Both the position numbers and the translations under genes were made by a program. The notes under the pieces were generated by a model. It saw nothing but the letters and a program-made list of their open reading frames with translations, ran no database searches and had not been told where the DNA came from. From an uncultured Opitutia bacterium (lineage in GTDB: Bacteria; Verrucomicrobiota; Verrucomicrobiia; Opitutales; Opitutaceae), in NCBI GenBank assembly GCA_903902745.1, contig CAIUWA010000007.1:1-64000 (forward strand): a stretch of DNA of 64,000 nt. Direction: 5' to 3'. Positions 7,828 to 15,760 of this stretch are shown here, piece by piece (position 1 is the stretch's first letter; every line of letters starts with the position of its first letter).

Positions 7828-7912
7828 GGAGGACAGAGGACAGAGGACAGAGGACGGGAGTCGGGCGAGGGGGGACGGATGCCAGACGCCGGAGGCCGGA
7901 CGCCGGAGCGGA
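7828..7912. repeat. GGACAGAGGACAGAG tandem spacer
   Basis: Short tandem units GGACAGA repeated about four times run into GGACGGGAG and then GCCAGACGCCGGAGGCCGGACGCCGG. It resembles spacers at 4699-4800 and 11493-11634. It lies upstream of the oligogalacturonate lyase gene and before the divergent kinase gene, so both promoters must be inside or next to it. Confidence 0.75.
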
Positions 7913-7967
7913 GAGTTGGAAATAACTGCAAGATTCGGTTGAGAAACCCCGTTTCAAGCGGTGACTC

Positions 7968-8477
7968 ATGCCACGCTGTCTCGTCATCGCCGGGCCTAAC
8001 GGGGCGGGCAAAACTACCTTTGCCCAGGAGTTTCTCCCCCGGGAGGCGGGTATGCTGCATTTTGTGAATTCCGATTTGCTGGCCGCCGGCCTGTCGCCGC
8101 TGGCTCCCAACGCTGCCCGGGTTGCGGCCGGCCGGCTGTTCCTCCGCGAACTCGACCGGCTCGCAGCGCAACGGGAAGATTTTGCGTTCGAAAGCACGCT
8201 CAGTGGAACCGCTCATCTGGGACGACTCGCCCGCTGGCGCTCCTCCGGCTATCGCGTCGAAATTGTTTATCTAAAACTGACGGAAGTGGAGGTGGCCTTG
8301 CAAAGGATCGCGGGACGAATCCGGATGGGCGGGCATGGCGTGCCGGAAACGGATGTCCGCCGTCGGTTTGCGCGCAGCTGGGTGAATTTCATCCATCGCT
8401 ACCGGCCTCTCGCGCATCGAAGCTGGGTGTTTGACGTCGACGGGCCCGGTCACATTCTGCTGGAGGAAAATCCATGA
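7968..8477 (+). CDS. Zeta-toxin-like P-loop kinase
   Basis: A 169-residue P-loop protein. The Walker A motif is GPNGAGKTT (residues 9-17), followed by FVNSDLLAAGLSP (the acidic substrate residue of zeta toxins and related kinases) and FESTLSG. Later arginines (RIAGRIRMGGHGVPETDVRRR) form a lid typical of the family. Known zeta toxins phosphorylate UDP-N-acetylglucosamine; whether this chromosomal form is toxic cannot be told from sequence. It overlaps a 55-residue gene at its stop (ATGA). Confidence 0.82.
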   Translation: MPRCLVIAGPNGAGKTTFAQEFLPREAGMLHFVNSDLLAAGLSPLAPNAARVAAGRLFLRELDRLAAQREDFAFESTLSGTAHLGRLARWRSSGYRVEIVYLKLTEVEVALQRIAGRIRMGGHGVPETDVRRRFARSWVNFIHRYRPLAHRSWVFDVDGPGHILLEENP

Positions 8478-8641
8478 AAGCGCTCGCCCCTGAACGCCGG
8501 CCCGCCAAGCCGGAATACACGACCGAAGATGTACGCCAGGCACTACTGCGGGCAAGGCGAGCAGCGGTGAAGTTGGCCCGGCTGCACAAGGTGCCACTGG
8601 TTTACCTCGAGAAAGGTCGCGTGGTCCGGCGGGTGCCGTGA
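8474..8641 (+). CDS. Small basic protein coupled to the zeta-like kinase
   Basis: A 55-residue protein starting MKALAPERRPAKPEYTTEDV, with a helix (VRQALLRARRAAVKLARLHK) and a short strand (VPLVYLEKGRVVRRVP). Its start overlaps the kinase stop as ATGA, so the two are made together. The size, charge and coupling fit an antitoxin or regulator, but its position after the kinase is the reverse of classic epsilon-zeta order and I recognise no family. Confidence 0.65.
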   Translation: MKALAPERRPAKPEYTTEDVRQALLRARRAAVKLARLHKVPLVYLEKGRVVRRVP

Positions 8642-8735
8642 TTGGCCATGGGACATCCGCCTTCGCGAAAAGCTTCCGCCTTCGCTAAAGCTACGGCGTG
8701 ACAAGACGGCGAGGCAAGCGGGGGTTGGTCGGGTG
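8641..8735. repeat. CCGCCTTCGC..GCTACGGCG spacer copy
   Basis: Two partial copies of the TTCGC(C)AAGGCTACGGCGAGGCAAGCGGG element are visible (CCGCCTTCGCGAAAAGCTT, CCGCCTTCGCTAAAGCTACGGCG, then GGCGAGGCAAGCGGGGG). Related copies are at 4665-4716 and 11515-11550. Confidence 0.65.
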
Positions 8736-8833
8736 CGCCGACGGGTGATTGCTTGGGCTTTCGGGTGGTATGGGATCACCCCGCCTTGATCACCCCATAG
8801 TCGGGCACCGCACGCGGGTGTATCCTCGGCGCC

Positions 8834-9313
8834 ATGATCAACAATATCACACAGCCCCGCCATCTGATGGCCTCGGTTTCTCTGCTCGTTCCCTCGCTCG
8901 CGCTTTGCGCTTTCATCGGCCTTCAAGCCGGTTGCGCCTCGGAGCCGGAGTCCCACCTCGTTTCCGCCCCGCCGCCGTCGGCGCCATCCACTACGATGAT
9001 GACGACCACGACGACCACCACGCCTGCGGCGATGGTCGTGGCTCCCACCTATGTCGCGACCGTTCCGGCGGCGCCCGTCATGACCACGGTGGTCGTGACC
9101 CAGGCCCCGCCGGCCATGCAGGCCGACGTGGTGATCGCGCAGCCGAGCACCAAGCATGTGTGGATCGCGGGCCATTACACCTGGCGCGACAATCAATATC
9201 AGTGGATGACCGCCCATTGGGAGCTGCCCCCGTACGCGAACGCGACGTGGGTGAACCCGACCTCGGAGCAGCAAGGCAATGCCTACAAATTTACCGAGGG
9301 TTATTGGAACTGA
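8834..9313 (+). CDS. Lipoprotein with WXXGXW repeats
   Basis: A 159-residue protein with a signal segment ending in a lipobox (LQAGC at about residues 30-34), a Thr/Pro/Val low-complexity linker, and a C-terminal region with repeated aromatic motifs (VWIAGHYTW, YQWMTAHWELPP) of the WXXGXW/YXWGXW type. Such proteins are small outer-membrane or periplasmic lipoproteins of unknown function. A strong terminator follows at 9367. Confidence 0.8.
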   Translation: MINNITQPRHLMASVSLLVPSLALCAFIGLQAGCASEPESHLVSAPPPSAPSTTMMTTTTTTTPAAMVVAPTYVATVPAAPVMTTVVVTQAPPAMQADVVIAQPSTKHVWIAGHYTWRDNQYQWMTAHWELPPYANATWVNPTSEQQGNAYKFTEGYWN

Positions 9314-9366
9314 GCGGAGTTAGCCCGAACGTTAAACCGCACCGCCCGACACCGGGCACTTTAGGG

Positions 9367-9403
9367 GCCCCGCCTAGCTCGCAAGAGCGCAGCGGGGCTT
9401 TTT
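9367..9403 (+). terminator. Rho-independent terminator
   Basis: GCCCCGC (9367-9373) pairs with GCGGGGC (9392-9398) and is followed by five T residues. It ends the lipoprotein transcript 50 bases after its stop. Confidence 0.85.
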
Positions 9404-9460
9404 CGTGGAGAGATTTTTGCCACAGAGGCACGGAGAGCACGGAGCCGAGCCCGGAAGATT

Positions 9461-9550
9461 TTGCCACGGAGGCAAGGAGAGCACGGAGTAGGGAGGAATA
9501 GTTAAAACATCATTTTGATTTCTCGGTGTCCTCCCTGCCTCTGTGGCGAA
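9461..9550. repeat. Left copy of a 90-base repeat flanking the ORF6N gene
   Basis: Begins TTGCCACGGAGGCAAGGAG and ends CCTCTGTGGCGAA; the two ends are an imperfect inverted repeat, so each copy forms a hairpin. It matches the copy at 10321-10410 over its full length without gaps, about 87 percent by eye. A third, partial copy (TTGCCACAGAGGCACGGAG) lies just upstream at 9418-9443. Confidence 0.85.
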
Positions 9551-9577
9551 ACCGGTTCGAGGCTGCCTCTGATTGAC

Positions 9578-10216
9578 CTAGTCGCTGCCGCGATGAAATC
9601 CGATTTTGCGATCATGATCGGGGCCGGGAGCGGCGAGCATGTTGCGCAAGGTGCTGACAATATCCGCGATCACAGCATCGTGGCCTTCCAATTTTTGCTC
9701 AAGCTCTGCGAGCTTGGCGGCAAATTCGCGATGGGTCGCGAGCACCTCGCGGAGACGAACAAAGGCGCGCACAACAAAAAGGCCCATTTCAACGGCACGG
9801 GGAGAATGGAGAACTTGGGCGGCCATGAGCGCTCCGTGCTCGGTAAAAACCCATGGGAGATAGATGGCGCCACGGTGCTGGTGTGAACTCATCGCAGATT
9901 GCGATGAGTTATGTTTATCTGATTTTACATCAGTCACTTCCATGCTTGGACTCGCGGCTTGCGCCTTCAAGTCGGCGAACTCCTGCTGGCTGAGCTGAAA
10001 GCGAAAATCTCCCGGAAAACGGCCGCCGTTGCGCTTGACCGCTTCATTGAACCGGAACGTCGGCACGCCGTAAAGTGCCGCTAGGTCGGAATCGAGGAGC
10101 ACGCGCTGCCCACGGATCAACAGGATGCGCTGATCGAGCTCAGCGGATGAAGGGCCCCCATTGGGCGCATCGACCGATGTCTTTCGTCGCCGGGAATCAT
10201 GATTATGGCCGCGCAT
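9578..10216 (-). CDS. ORF6N-domain protein
   Basis: A 212-residue protein with the ORF6N (KilA-N related) DNA-binding domain: ILLIRGQRVLLDSDLAALYG, then TFRFNEAVKRNGGRFPGDF and FQLSQQEF, and later WVFTEHGALMAAQVL followed by a helical C-terminus (FAAKLAELEQKLEGHD) likely to dimerise. The domain is common in phage antirepressor-like proteins and in scattered bacterial mobile loci. The gene stands alone between two direct copies of a 90-base hairpin repeat, which suggests it moved in or has been maintained as a cassette. Confidence 0.85.
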   Translation of the reverse strand: MRGHNHDSRRRKTSVDAPNGGPSSAELDQRILLIRGQRVLLDSDLAALYGVPTFRFNEAVKRNGGRFPGDFRFQLSQQEFADLKAQAASPSMEVTDVKSDKHNSSQSAMSSHQHRGAIYLPWVFTEHGALMAAQVLHSPRAVEMGLFVVRAFVRLREVLATHREFAAKLAELEQKLEGHDAVIADIVSTLRNMLAAPGPDHDRKIGFHRGSD

Positions 10217-10320
10217 ACAGATGGAAACGCGGATGAGATGGGAAATATTTCAGAAAAGAGGGACAAAGGTGTGCTACGCTCTGGAAGACGCCGGAAATAA
10301 CCTATCCCTATCGGGTCACT

Positions 10321-10410
10321 TTGTCACGGAGGCACGGAGAGCACGGAGTAGGGCAGAATAGTTAAACCATTATTGTGATCTCTCAGTGCCCTCTGTGCCT
10401 CTGTGGCGAA
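10321..10410. repeat. Right copy of the 90-base repeat flanking the ORF6N gene
   Basis: Direct repeat of 9461-9550 in the same orientation, exactly 860 bases away; the identity continues slightly beyond the hairpin (GAAACCGG.TCGA). The ends TTGTCACGGAGGCACGGAG and CTCTGTGCCTCTGTGGCGAA pair with each other. Confidence 0.85.
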
Positions 10411-10492
10411 ACCGGCTCGAAACGAAATGGACAATCCCTCTCTCCGGACGCAGTTTGCCCCGCCTGTTGCGTAGTGTCTTTAACCCCGCCCC

Positions 10493-11482
10493 ATGATGAA
10501 GACGTTCCTCTCCTCCGGTTTGCTGGCCTTGTCCCTGGTTTGCTCCGCCTTTGCTGCGCCGCGCCAGTTTGCGGTGGTCACGCTCTCCAACCCGCGCGCG
10601 GTCGCGGTGGATCGCGCCGGCAATCTTTATGTCGGCGAGGTCGATGCTGGGAAGGTATTCAAGCTGACGCCGGCCGGTGAGGTCACGGCGCTCGGGGCCG
10701 GCGGCCCGGAGATCAAAGATCCGGTCGGCGTGGCGTTGGGTCGCGACGGGACGGTTTACGTGTCCGACGCCGACGCCAATACCATCTACCGGATCGCGCC
10801 CGGCGGCGCCGCGACGCTGCTGGCCAAGCCGTCGATGGCGATGACCGAAACGAGTCTCTCCACGCCGACCAGCGTGGTCGTTGATGCGGCTGGGAACGCC
10901 TTCGTCACGAACAACGGCGCCAATACCATTCTTAAGATTACGCCCGAGGGCGTCGTGTCGGTCTTCGCCGGAAAATCGGGCGCGGCCGGGAGCGCGGACG
11001 GGACCGGCGCGGCGGCGCGCTTTGCCACGCCCCGCGGCATTGCCATCGACGCGGCGGGCAACCTCTACGTGGCGGACGAGGGCAATTCGAACATCCGCAT
11101 GATCACTCCGGCCGGCATGGTGACCACCCTCGCCGGCGCGGCGGGATCATCGGGCCGCACCGACGGCACCGGGACGGCGGCGCGGTTCGGCGCCCCGCGC
11201 GGAGTGGCGGTGGACGCGGCGGGCAACAACGTTTACGTGGCGGACACGGACAACCACGTCATCCGCAAGATCACGAAGGCGGGAGTCGTCACCACCCTGG
11301 CGGGCCGCGCGGGCGACAACAGCAACGCCGACGGCCCGGCGGGTGCGGCGCGATTCAGCGAGCCGCGCGGGATCGCGGTGGACGCGGCGGGGAATGTCTA
11401 TGTCGCCGATTCCGGCAACGGCGCGATCCGCCTGATCACGCCGGAGGGCGTGGTGACGACGATCGCGGCGGCGAAGCGGTGA
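10493..11482 (+). CDS. Secreted NHL-repeat beta-propeller protein
   Basis: A 329-residue protein with a signal peptide (MMKTFLSSGLLALSLVCSAFA) and about five to six NHL repeats, each reading roughly PRGIAVDAAGNLYVAD followed by IRKITPAGVVTTLAG. NHL propellers are binding scaffolds; no catalytic residues are evident. It lies between pectin-degrading genes and could bind carbohydrate at the cell surface, but that is only context. The repeated DNA units are highly similar to each other, which suggests recent internal duplication. Confidence 0.82.
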   Translation: MMKTFLSSGLLALSLVCSAFAAPRQFAVVTLSNPRAVAVDRAGNLYVGEVDAGKVFKLTPAGEVTALGAGGPEIKDPVGVALGRDGTVYVSDADANTIYRIAPGGAATLLAKPSMAMTETSLSTPTSVVVDAAGNAFVTNNGANTILKITPEGVVSVFAGKSGAAGSADGTGAAARFATPRGIAIDAAGNLYVADEGNSNIRMITPAGMVTTLAGAAGSSGRTDGTGTAARFGAPRGVAVDAAGNNVYVADTDNHVIRKITKAGVVTTLAGRAGDNSNADGPAGAARFSEPRGIAVDAAGNVYVADSGNGAIRLITPEGVVTTIAAAKR

Positions 11483-11492
11483 GAGCGAGCGC

Positions 11493-11634
11493 GGGAAGCC
11501 GGAGGCCAGAGGACCCGCCTTCGCCAAGGCTACGGCGAGGCAAGCGGGGCGACGGGGGATAGGAGACGGGGGACGGAGGACGCATGCCGGAGGACGGATG
11601 CCAGATGCCGGAGGACTGAGGACGGAGGATCTAG
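11493..11634. repeat. GGAC-rich spacer
   Basis: Contains GCCGGAGGCCAGAGGAC, the CCGCCTTCGCCAAGGCTACGGCGAGG element (11515-11550), then GGGGGATAGGAGACGGGGGACGGAGGACGC and repeats of GCCGGAGGACGGATGCCAGAT. It is the longest copy of this spacer family in the window. Confidence 0.75.
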
Positions 11635-11649
11635 GACATCATACTTGTG

Positions 11650-11716
11650 TCACGCGAAGGCGCGAAGGGCGCGAAGTTACGGGCCTTTCCTTCGCGACCT
11701 TCGCGGCTTCGCGTGA
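11650..11716. repeat. Long inverted repeat, CACGCGAAGGCGCGAAG family
   Basis: Left arm 11650-11675 (TCACGCGAAGGCGCGAAGGG) and right arm 11691-11716 (ending GGCTTCGCGTGA) are complementary with few mismatches. It lies 20 bases after the pectinesterase stop and could also end its transcript. Confidence 0.8.
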
Positions 11717-11736
11717 AAATTCGGAATCTTCCGGCC

Positions 11737-13221
11737 TTACTGGAAGATCAGCGCCTGCTTGGGGTTCCAGTCGTGGCCGAGGAAGTATGCCGGGCTGCTG
11801 TAGTCGCGAATGAGGGCGGCATCGTCCGGCTGCTTCAGCTGGCGCGAGGCGGGGAGGCGCTGGCTTACGTCGATCACGGCGCCGGCCTCGGTGTGGCTGT
11901 GGTATTCCCAGAAGTGGACCTGCGCCGGCGTGATCGGAGCTTCGGGCGCGGCGGGATTTTTTTCGAGCAGCCAGCCGGCGGGCGCGATGCTGGCGCCGAG
12001 GATGCAGTCGAGCAGGACGACTTCGCTGGCGGGGAAGCGGCCCGGCGCGATGCGCGCGAAGAAATTGTCCTTCACCCCCGAGGAGCCCTCGAAGGTGCAG
12101 TGCAGAAAGGCGTAGCCGTGGTTCGTGGCGGGGTTGCGGATCTGGGTGTAATACCCATTGGAGCGGACTGAGCGCGCGGTGCAGTCCTCGAAGAAGCACG
12201 GCCCCGTGCCCCACATGAAGTCCACGTCGCCCTCGACCACGCAGCCGCTGAGGTAGGCCTGACCGTTGATCTGGAGGGTGTCCTGAAAACTATAGAGCTC
12301 CACATTCTTGAGGATGGCACGGGCCTCGGGCGTGCCGTTGAGGATGAGAGCCTCGGCCTGCGAGCCGCCCTGTGGGGTCGAGTTGCGCAGCGTGATAGTT
12401 GAGATGGTGAGATCGTTGACATGGTGGGCGAGAATCATGCCGCGACGGTAAATGTTGCCACCTGACGGAGCCTCGGCGCTGGGATTGGGCGCGCTGCCGG
12501 CGAACGGGTTGCCGCCACTCGGGTTGAGATTGGCGTTGTTGGGGTAGGTGATGATGGTCTGCCGGCGGTCCTCCCCGAGGAGCGTGATGGCGTGCTTGTT
12601 GGTGAAGAAGATGATCTCCCGGTAGACGCCCTCGCGAATCAGGATCGTGGTCGGCGTGGTGTTGCCGTCGGGGATGAAGTCGAGCGCCCCCTGCACCGTG
12701 CAGAATTCGCCGGTGCCGTCGGCGGCGACCTCCAGCTCGGTGCTGCCGGTGGTCGGTGGCTTCCGCTTGGTGTTAAAGCGCCAGGGCGCGGCCTCGGTGA
12801 ATCCGGGATGGGCCTCGCCGGCGGTCGTGAACGTGCCCGGATCGATCGTGACGTAATAAGCCTTGTTGTAGGCGAGGCTGCCGTTCTTCGGGAAGATGGC
12901 TGCCTCGTTGCCGGTGATGATGACCGGATAATATTTGAAGCCGGGCAATCCACCGATGGTCTTCGTGGCGGTGGGCGAGCTGACATCGATCGTTTCGACC
13001 ACGGCCTTGGTGGCGGTCTCGCAGATCTGGATTTTTCCGCTGGCGCCGAGGACGGGAGGGGAGGCGAAGGTGAGCTTGAGCGGAGTATCAGGACTGATGC
13101 CGACCGCATTCTGGGCGGGGAAAAGCTTGGGGACGCCCTGCGCGGCGGCGAGGCCGAGGCTGGGGACCAGCAGCAACAGGGCGGGGACGGCAAGTTTCAG
13201 CAGATAGGAGGGGATTCTCAT
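11737..13221 (-). CDS. Pectinesterase (CE8) with N-terminal Ig-like domain
   Basis: A 494-residue secreted enzyme that removes methyl esters from homogalacturonan, opening it to lyases and hydrolases. After the signal peptide (residues 1-27), residues about 30-150 look like a bacterial Ig-like domain (PQNAVGISPDTPLKLTF pattern). The CE8 beta-helix starts near ELEVAADGTGEFCTVQGALD (163-181). The catalytic residues are visible: Gln288 in QGGSQAEAL, Asp314 in SFQDTL, nucleophile Asp334 in GDVDFMWG. The usual LGRPW arginine motif appears in altered form (IAPGRFP). It is a single gene between repeats, not in an operon with the other pectin genes. Confidence 0.9.
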   Translation of the reverse strand: MRIPSYLLKLAVPALLLLVPSLGLAAAQGVPKLFPAQNAVGISPDTPLKLTFASPPVLGASGKIQICETATKAVVETIDVSSPTATKTIGGLPGFKYYPVIITGNEAAIFPKNGSLAYNKAYYVTIDPGTFTTAGEAHPGFTEAAPWRFNTKRKPPTTGSTELEVAADGTGEFCTVQGALDFIPDGNTTPTTILIREGVYREIIFFTNKHAITLLGEDRRQTIITYPNNANLNPSGGNPFAGSAPNPSAEAPSGGNIYRRGMILAHHVNDLTISTITLRNSTPQGGSQAEALILNGTPEARAILKNVELYSFQDTLQINGQAYLSGCVVEGDVDFMWGTGPCFFEDCTARSVRSNGYYTQIRNPATNHGYAFLHCTFEGSSGVKDNFFARIAPGRFPASEVVLLDCILGASIAPAGWLLEKNPAAPEAPITPAQVHFWEYHSHTEAGAVIDVSQRLPASRQLKQPDDAALIRDYSSPAYFLGHDWNPKQALIFQ

Positions 13222-13645
13222 GGCAGTCCGGGGAAGACGCGGGGGTGGAAAAGCGCCGACATTCGGACACCGGGGTGGGGCGGAGGCGAGGAAAACCCTT
13301 TCAAAACCGGACTAGGACCAAGGAAAACCCAATGGGTAAAATCCAGGGGCCGATTTTCCGTAAATCGCGTCTATCAAACATTGGGCAAGCAAATGGGGGC
13401 CGCACTCAAGATCGCGGAGCCCATCGGGACAGAAGAAGGGGCAGAGCAGCTCGTGCCCCGCAGACCAGCGATGTTTGATGATGGCTGCGGCGACATTCTT
13501 AACGGCCCTGATCGTCAAACGCATGTGGCAGTCTTGTCACCCTGAGGCATTGGTCTCCGTAATGCGCGTTGGCGATCTTTGGGACATGAAGTTCCACGGC
13601 CGACATTTGCCAGCCTTGACTCCTGCGCTTAGGCAATGTCCCTGA
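13222..13645. other. Gap without a supported gene
   Basis: No open frame here has a believable start, ribosome-binding site or family resemblance. The stretch includes an AT-richer segment near 13370-13390. It must contain the promoters of the divergent pectinesterase and hydroxylase-family genes. Nothing else is recognised. Confidence 0.5.
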
Positions 13646-14476
13646 ATGATCGCCGTGCCTCTTTCTACATCCTTTTTCGCGGAGCATGACACGGCGGCTC
13701 AAGTCCTACTGTATGCAGGGCTCTTGACCACGCTCTGGGTCATCGAGCTGATCATTTCCGCCGGACCGATCGGAGTAAAATGGGCTCATACCCGGCTGAA
13801 TGCGACCCTCATTCTCCTGACGCTGCCGGTGCAGTTGGTCATGACGATCTTTGTCGTTGCGACGGCGACGTGGGTGACGGTTCACCATTGGGGGCTTTTG
13901 CAGGTGCTGCCCGGCAGTTCAAGCGCGTGGAGCAAATATGTCATCGCGTTTGTGCTCCTGGATTTCTGCGACTACGTCTATCATGTCACCATGCACAAGC
14001 TTGGCTGGCTGTGGAAGTTTCACCTCGTGCATCACAGCGACCAGGAAGTCGACGTTTCCACCACGGTGCGCGAGCATCCCGGGGAAACGGCGGCGCGGGT
14101 AGGCTTCCTCATCCTCTGGGTGCTGCTGCTCGGGGTGGGTTGGGAGGTGCTGCTGCTGAGACAGACGTGTGAAACCATTTTCAATCTCACCTCGCATTCA
14201 AAGTATCGGCTGCCGCTCCGGCTCGATCGCATATTGGGCTGGATCTTTATCACCCCCAATCTCCACCACGTGCATCATCACCATCGGCGGCCTTACACCG
14301 ACCGCAATTACGGCGATATATTCAGTATATGGGACCGCCTGTTTGGGACCTATGCCGAGCTGCAGACGAACGAGACCGTATTTGGGATCGATACCCATCC
14401 GGGCAAACATATCACGGAAAACCTCCGGCAAATTGTGATGATACCGTTTCGCCGGCAGCCCCGTCGAAAGAATTGA
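13646..14476 (+). CDS. Sterol desaturase / fatty acid hydroxylase family membrane protein
   Basis: A 276-residue integral membrane di-iron oxygenase-type protein. The characteristic histidine clusters are present: HVTMH, HLVHH, and HHVHHHH, with NLTSH between them. Four or more hydrophobic segments precede and separate them. Family members hydroxylate or desaturate lipids using oxygen and a di-iron centre; the substrate here is unknown. The gene stands alone. Confidence 0.85.
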   Translation: MIAVPLSTSFFAEHDTAAQVLLYAGLLTTLWVIELIISAGPIGVKWAHTRLNATLILLTLPVQLVMTIFVVATATWVTVHHWGLLQVLPGSSSAWSKYVIAFVLLDFCDYVYHVTMHKLGWLWKFHLVHHSDQEVDVSTTVREHPGETAARVGFLILWVLLLGVGWEVLLLRQTCETIFNLTSHSKYRLPLRLDRILGWIFITPNLHHVHHHHRRPYTDRNYGDIFSIWDRLFGTYAELQTNETVFGIDTHPGKHITENLRQIVMIPFRRQPRRKN

Positions 14477-14570
14477 ACCCGGCGATCCCGTTTCCGGCCG
14501 GCAGCGGGTCGCTTGCCTTGGCCGTGAATATGGTGGTTCGGAATCGAGGCCGAGCCGCGCAACCAGTCCC

Positions 14571-15506
14571 TTAGTTGGTTAGCGCGATCTTATCCGGGCG
14601 GAAATCCGGCTGCTTGCGGGAGGCCACGGCATATTCCACCTCGGCCCCCGCCGGGTTGCCTTGTTTCTCGAGAATATTGCCGAGGCGATAATGGATGCTC
14701 GCCTCGGTTGGCAGGCCATCGCCTTCCGGTGGTGTCAGGTGGAGGCAGCGGCGCAAGGCCGCCGCCCCCCGGTCAAGTTGTTCGCCACTCAACGCCGCGC
14801 ACCGACCAACGTGATAGAGCGCGAGAAAATCGTCCGGCGCCGTGCGCAACACGGCGTCGAATTCGGCGAAGGCCGCGCCGTTTTTCTTTTCCGCGAGATA
14901 GAGGGTGGCAAAGGCGACTCGGCCGGCCATCGCATCGAGCTCCCGAATCGCAGCGGCCTGGGCGAACGCCTTGCCGTACCCGCCGCCGGCAATGACGGGA
15001 GCCAGGATATAGTAGCCGAGGAGGCCCCGGCGACACGCCAGGTTTTCAGGGGCGAGCCGCACTGCGAGTTCGTGGGCCGTGAGACATTTCTTCGCCCAAC
15101 CGAACTTGGCGAGGAGTCCCGCATCCAGCGCTTCGAGCCCGTAGGCGTCGCCCAGCGCGTTTTGAATCCGCGCGTCCTGAGGGGCGTTGTGCGCCGCACG
15201 CTCGAGATGCATGACCGCCTCATGGTCATCATCAAACCACCACGCGAGCCGGCCGAGATAGAAATCGAGCTCGATGTCATTCGGTCGCTCGGCCGCCAAC
15301 TGCGCGAAGCGGACGCGTGCTTCTGTATAGTGGTGCGAATTGTAGAGCCCAACGGCCTGCGAAAAATCGCCCCATGGTCCCGGCGCAGCCAATGCGGCCA
15401 CGGCCCAGAAGAGCCAGGCTATCGATACGGCATAATGCAGCGGGAACGGCCGGCCACCCGCTGCGGCAGGAGCTGACTTCACCGTATGCGGGTAACAGCC
15501 GTTCAC
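14571..15506 (-). CDS. Exported TPR-repeat protein
   Basis: A 311-residue protein. A hydrophobic segment (AVSIAWLFWAVAALAAPGPW, about residues 26-45) acts as signal or anchor, and the rest is helical tetratricopeptide-like repeats (for example YTEARVRFAQLAAERPND, EAVMHLERAAHNAPQDARIQNALGDAYG). The start is a GTG at 15506; a later start nearer the signal is possible. Such proteins are scaffolds; no partner is apparent. It is divergent from the PIG-L operon. Confidence 0.75.
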   Translation of the reverse strand: MNGCYPHTVKSAPAAAGGRPFPLHYAVSIAWLFWAVAALAAPGPWGDFSQAVGLYNSHHYTEARVRFAQLAAERPNDIELDFYLGRLAWWFDDDHEAVMHLERAAHNAPQDARIQNALGDAYGLEALDAGLLAKFGWAKKCLTAHELAVRLAPENLACRRGLLGYYILAPVIAGGGYGKAFAQAAAIRELDAMAGRVAFATLYLAEKKNGAAFAEFDAVLRTAPDDFLALYHVGRCAALSGEQLDRGAAALRRCLHLTPPEGDGLPTEASIHYRLGNILEKQGNPAGAEVEYAVASRKQPDFRPDKIALTN

Positions 15507-15760
15507 CGCTGAACTTTGCTCCCTCCACCGTGGTCGGTCAACCCCGCGGACGGGTCGCCCGTAGCCTTCGGCGGGTCACAATTACCCAAGGAACTTCGGC
15601 AAATAGTCAGCTGCCGGACTGGCGAATTCGGTTGTTCGGGATCGAAGCCAAGCCACACCATCACCCCCTCCCCGTTCTATTATCCCGGCTTTCTTTTGTT
15701 GGTTTTCGATGTAAAAAGCGTCCCCTCGTCCCCAGTGCCGCGTCTTGCCGCCTATCCCCC

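Noticed and set aside
13312-13524. Minus-strand 70-codon frame upstream of the pectinesterase
   Set aside because: Starts without a plausible ribosome-binding site and has no domain pattern; treated as chance.
15317-15760. N-terminal extension of the PIG-L protein by 148 residues
   Set aside because: The signal peptide begins at 15761 and the upstream frame overlaps the divergent TPR gene; the extension has Arg/Pro-rich random composition.
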